Positions 61,666 to 64,000 of a stretch of DNA of 64,000 nucleotides are shown here, one piece after another. The notes under the pieces were generated by a model, which worked only from the letters and a program-made list of their open reading frames with translations, ran no database searches and was not told the DNA's origin. Where the stretch lies: contig NC_092877.1 in assembly GCF_028372415.1 (NCBI RefSeq), positions 252,231,510 through 252,295,509 of the forward strand. Direction: 5' to 3'. A program made the translations under genes and the position numbers. How positions within the stretch are numbered: position 1 is the stretch's first letter; the number at the start of each line of letters is the position of its first letter. The stretch is from Notamacropus eugenii (taxonomy: Eukaryota; Chordata; Mammalia; Diprotodontia; Macropodidae).

Positions 61666-62685
61666 GGTATGTGCAGTTGTTTTTGTTATTTTTAGGATGA
61701 GATTGCACAGTATAGATAGGAATCAGTATAAATTTTATTCTGCACATAAAGGCAATATAAAGCAATGTTAAAGAAATACATGTACGCATGTGTGTGTATG
61801 AAGATAAAGTATAACAGAATAATAGTAATATTTACATAAATCACCAAACCCAGGAAGCACCTACATCTGGGTTCATATGCTGTGGAGTCCCTTGACCACA
61901 TTTCCAGAGGGAAAATCTCGGGCAAAGCATTGTTTCAACAGATGGGATGGCAAAGAGTATGGGAATTTCTACACTTACATCTAGTTTTTAACCAAATTCA
62001 ATTCTCCCTTCCCTACTTCACATTACAGAAGGCCAGCTTTTGATATTTGTGTGTATGTAGTACTATGTATTATATAATTCCTTATATCAGTTCTTTTTCT
62101 GAAGGTAGATATCATTTTGCCATGTAGTTATTTGATACTCTTAAAAGGATTTTTAAGACCTTCAACCTGAATAACAAGGCAAAACTCAAGAAAAAGAAAA
62201 TTAAAAGCTTTTAAAAATATGTCAAGTTAACTAAGTTAATTAAGGACTATTATAGATAAAGCTTTTAAGGGGCATGCCATGCACAGATTTTAGAGAGGAG
62301 ACTTGCATATCAACAAGGTCACTAAAAAACTCAGTCAATATAAATGCCATGAAACAAAAGACTAGAGCAATACAATAATGATCATCAATAACAAATAATT
62401 TAAATTTTCCTTGTAACTTGGTAACCCATCCAGAATGTTCAGTTAATCAGTACATTTTATCTGTAGTGCCAGATGTCCTATTTAGTTTTCTGGTCCCTGG
62501 AAAGATATTTCCTTTAATATTCTGGAATAGGCTGCATTTTTAGGGCAGTTTTGAAATGGTCTCTTTTCAGTAGATTAGCTTCTCTGATTCTAAGTCACTC
62601 CATAGATATTCTTAGGTAATTCAACCAAAATCTGTCAATAACAAAGACTTTGTACAATTTAATATAACTGCTTAAATTTGCTTTT
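61666..62685. other. Unclassified AT-rich sequence
   Basis: No gene recognised. Short TG-rich stretch near 61780-61800. The right part may be decayed L1. Confidence 0.35.
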
Positions 62686-62689
62686 TTCC

Positions 62690-64000
62690 TAAAACTAGGT
62701 AATTTGACAAAAAGTAGTTCAAATCTTGTGACTTTCCTTCTAATATTAGCTACATTGGTTTTATTTATTAAAAACCAACAATTTTTTGATGTAATCAAGG
62801 TTATCTGTTTTCCGTCCCACCATGCTATCACCTGTTTACTCACAAATTCTTCTCTTATCCATAAATCTGATAGGTAGTATGCTCCAAGAGCTTCTTAAAA
62901 AGAAAAACAAAAACAAAAACTTTTATGTTCTTTATGTATAGGTCATGTATGCACTTTGACCTCATCTTGTTAAACTTTGTAAGATTTGGATCTACACCTA
63001 GTTTCTGCCAGATTGCTTTCCAGTGTTCCCATCAATTTTTATAAGATAGTAAGTTCTTATTCCAAAAGTTTAGATCTTTGTTGTTATGAAACTTGAAATG
63101 ACTATATTCATTTACTACTATGTATGGTACGTATAGTCGATTCCATTAATGAACCATTCTATTTCTTATCCAGCACCAGATATTATTGATAATTAATATT
63201 TTCTAATATAGTTTAAGATCAGGTGCTTCAGAACTTCCTCTACTTTCACTTTATTAATTCTTTTGATATTCTCAACTTTTTTTTAAAATCAATTTTTAAT
63301 AGTTTTCTACTTTAATAAAACAAGTTTTGGTAGCTTAATTGGAATGGCACTGAATAATTTAGCTTAGGTAGAATTGTCATTTTTGTTATATTGGCTCAGC
63401 CTACTCATGAGCAATTAATATTTCTCAAATTATTTAAATGTGACTTTGTATAAAAATGGTTTTATAATTATATTCATATAAACTTGGGGTTTGTCTTGGC
63501 AAAGATATACTCCTAGGTATTTTATATTGTCTAAGGTTACTTAAGATGACTATCTTTTTTTTCAGGGCTTTGTTGGTAATATATAGAAATACTGATGAAT
63601 TATGTTGACTTTTTTTATGTCCTGCAACATTGATTAAGCTGTTAATTATTTCAACTAGTTTCTGAGTTGGTTATCTAGGGTTCTCTAAAGTATATGATCA
63701 TATTGTCTGTAAAGAAAATTATTTTATTTCCTCATTTCATATTCTGATTCTTTATTTTTTTCTCCTCTTATTGCAATAACTAATATTTCTAGTACAATGT
63801 TGAATCATGGCGGTGATAATCAGCATTCTTTTTTCACATCCGATCTCATTAGGAAGGCTTGTCACTTATCCCCACTACAGGTAAAGTAGATACTACTTAT
63901 CATTGTAAGAAAAGCTCCACTTTTTTTTTTTTTTTTAGGCTCTTCAGTGTTTTTTGAGTAACGGGTATATTTTGTCAAAAGATTTTTCCACATTTACTGA
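62690..64000 (-). mobile_element. L1 ORF2 fragment, antisense, continues beyond the window
   Basis: Parallels 43.6-44.9 kb: 'ttccttctaatattagctac' (62736), 'cataaatctgataggtagta' (62860), 'actgaataatttagcttagg' (63348) and 'gcaataactaatatttctag' (63774). Minus-strand frame 62595-62843 carries a little of the ORF2 C-terminal region. Very decayed; its 5' side is outside the window. Confidence 0.8.

Overview
The window looks like AT-rich, gene-poor DNA from a metatherian (marsupial) mammal. There is no bacterial-style gene organisation and no spliced host gene that I can recognise. The repeat mix points to marsupials: an SINE/RTE-type repeat with an ACAAC-rich tail, CORE-SINEs of the MAR1/WSINE kind, ancient L2, MIR and CR1/L3 remnants, and a marsupial-style L1 lineage with ORF1-only (HAL1-like) relatives. 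I cannot tell opossum from an Australian species. Repeat family names come from memory of consensus sequences, not from a search.

Layout. 0-13 kb: old L2, MIR and CORE-SINE debris, a SINE/RTE copy, and TA and CA microsatellites. 13.23-15.43 kb: an almost perfect processed copy of LSM4 mRNA with an intact 139-codon reading frame, poly(A) tail and exact 14-bp target-site duplication (TSD). 15.4-27.3 kb: mostly unclassified AT-rich DNA with L2, MIR and two L1-lineage 3' ends. 27.6-28.3 kb: a CR1/L3-like LINE remnant. 28.4-31.1 kb: an unclassified block. 31.1-36.9 kb: an old tandem array with a roughly 78-bp two-part unit, split by an RPL19 processed pseudogene and by a 5'-truncated sense L1. 36.9-55.0 kb: a stack of antisense L1 and HAL1-like elements, one of which carries an EML2 processed pseudogene with its own TSD. 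55-64 kb: unclassified DNA, a sense ORF-less HAL1-derived element (57.1-58.8 kb) and two more antisense L1 pieces, the last running off the window.

How it works together. The dominant process is L1-driven retrotransposition. Three host mRNAs (LSM4, RPL19, EML2) were copied in, all on the + strand, with A-rich tails and TSDs. The one locus that could still make a protein is the LSM4 retrocopy; RPL19 and EML2 copies are broken. I found no new enzymatic or defence system. The most unusual structures are the intact LSM4 retrocopy, the degenerate two-part tandem array, and the family of L1/HAL1 elements sharing 5' UTR modules that each end near a CCAAGATGG motif.
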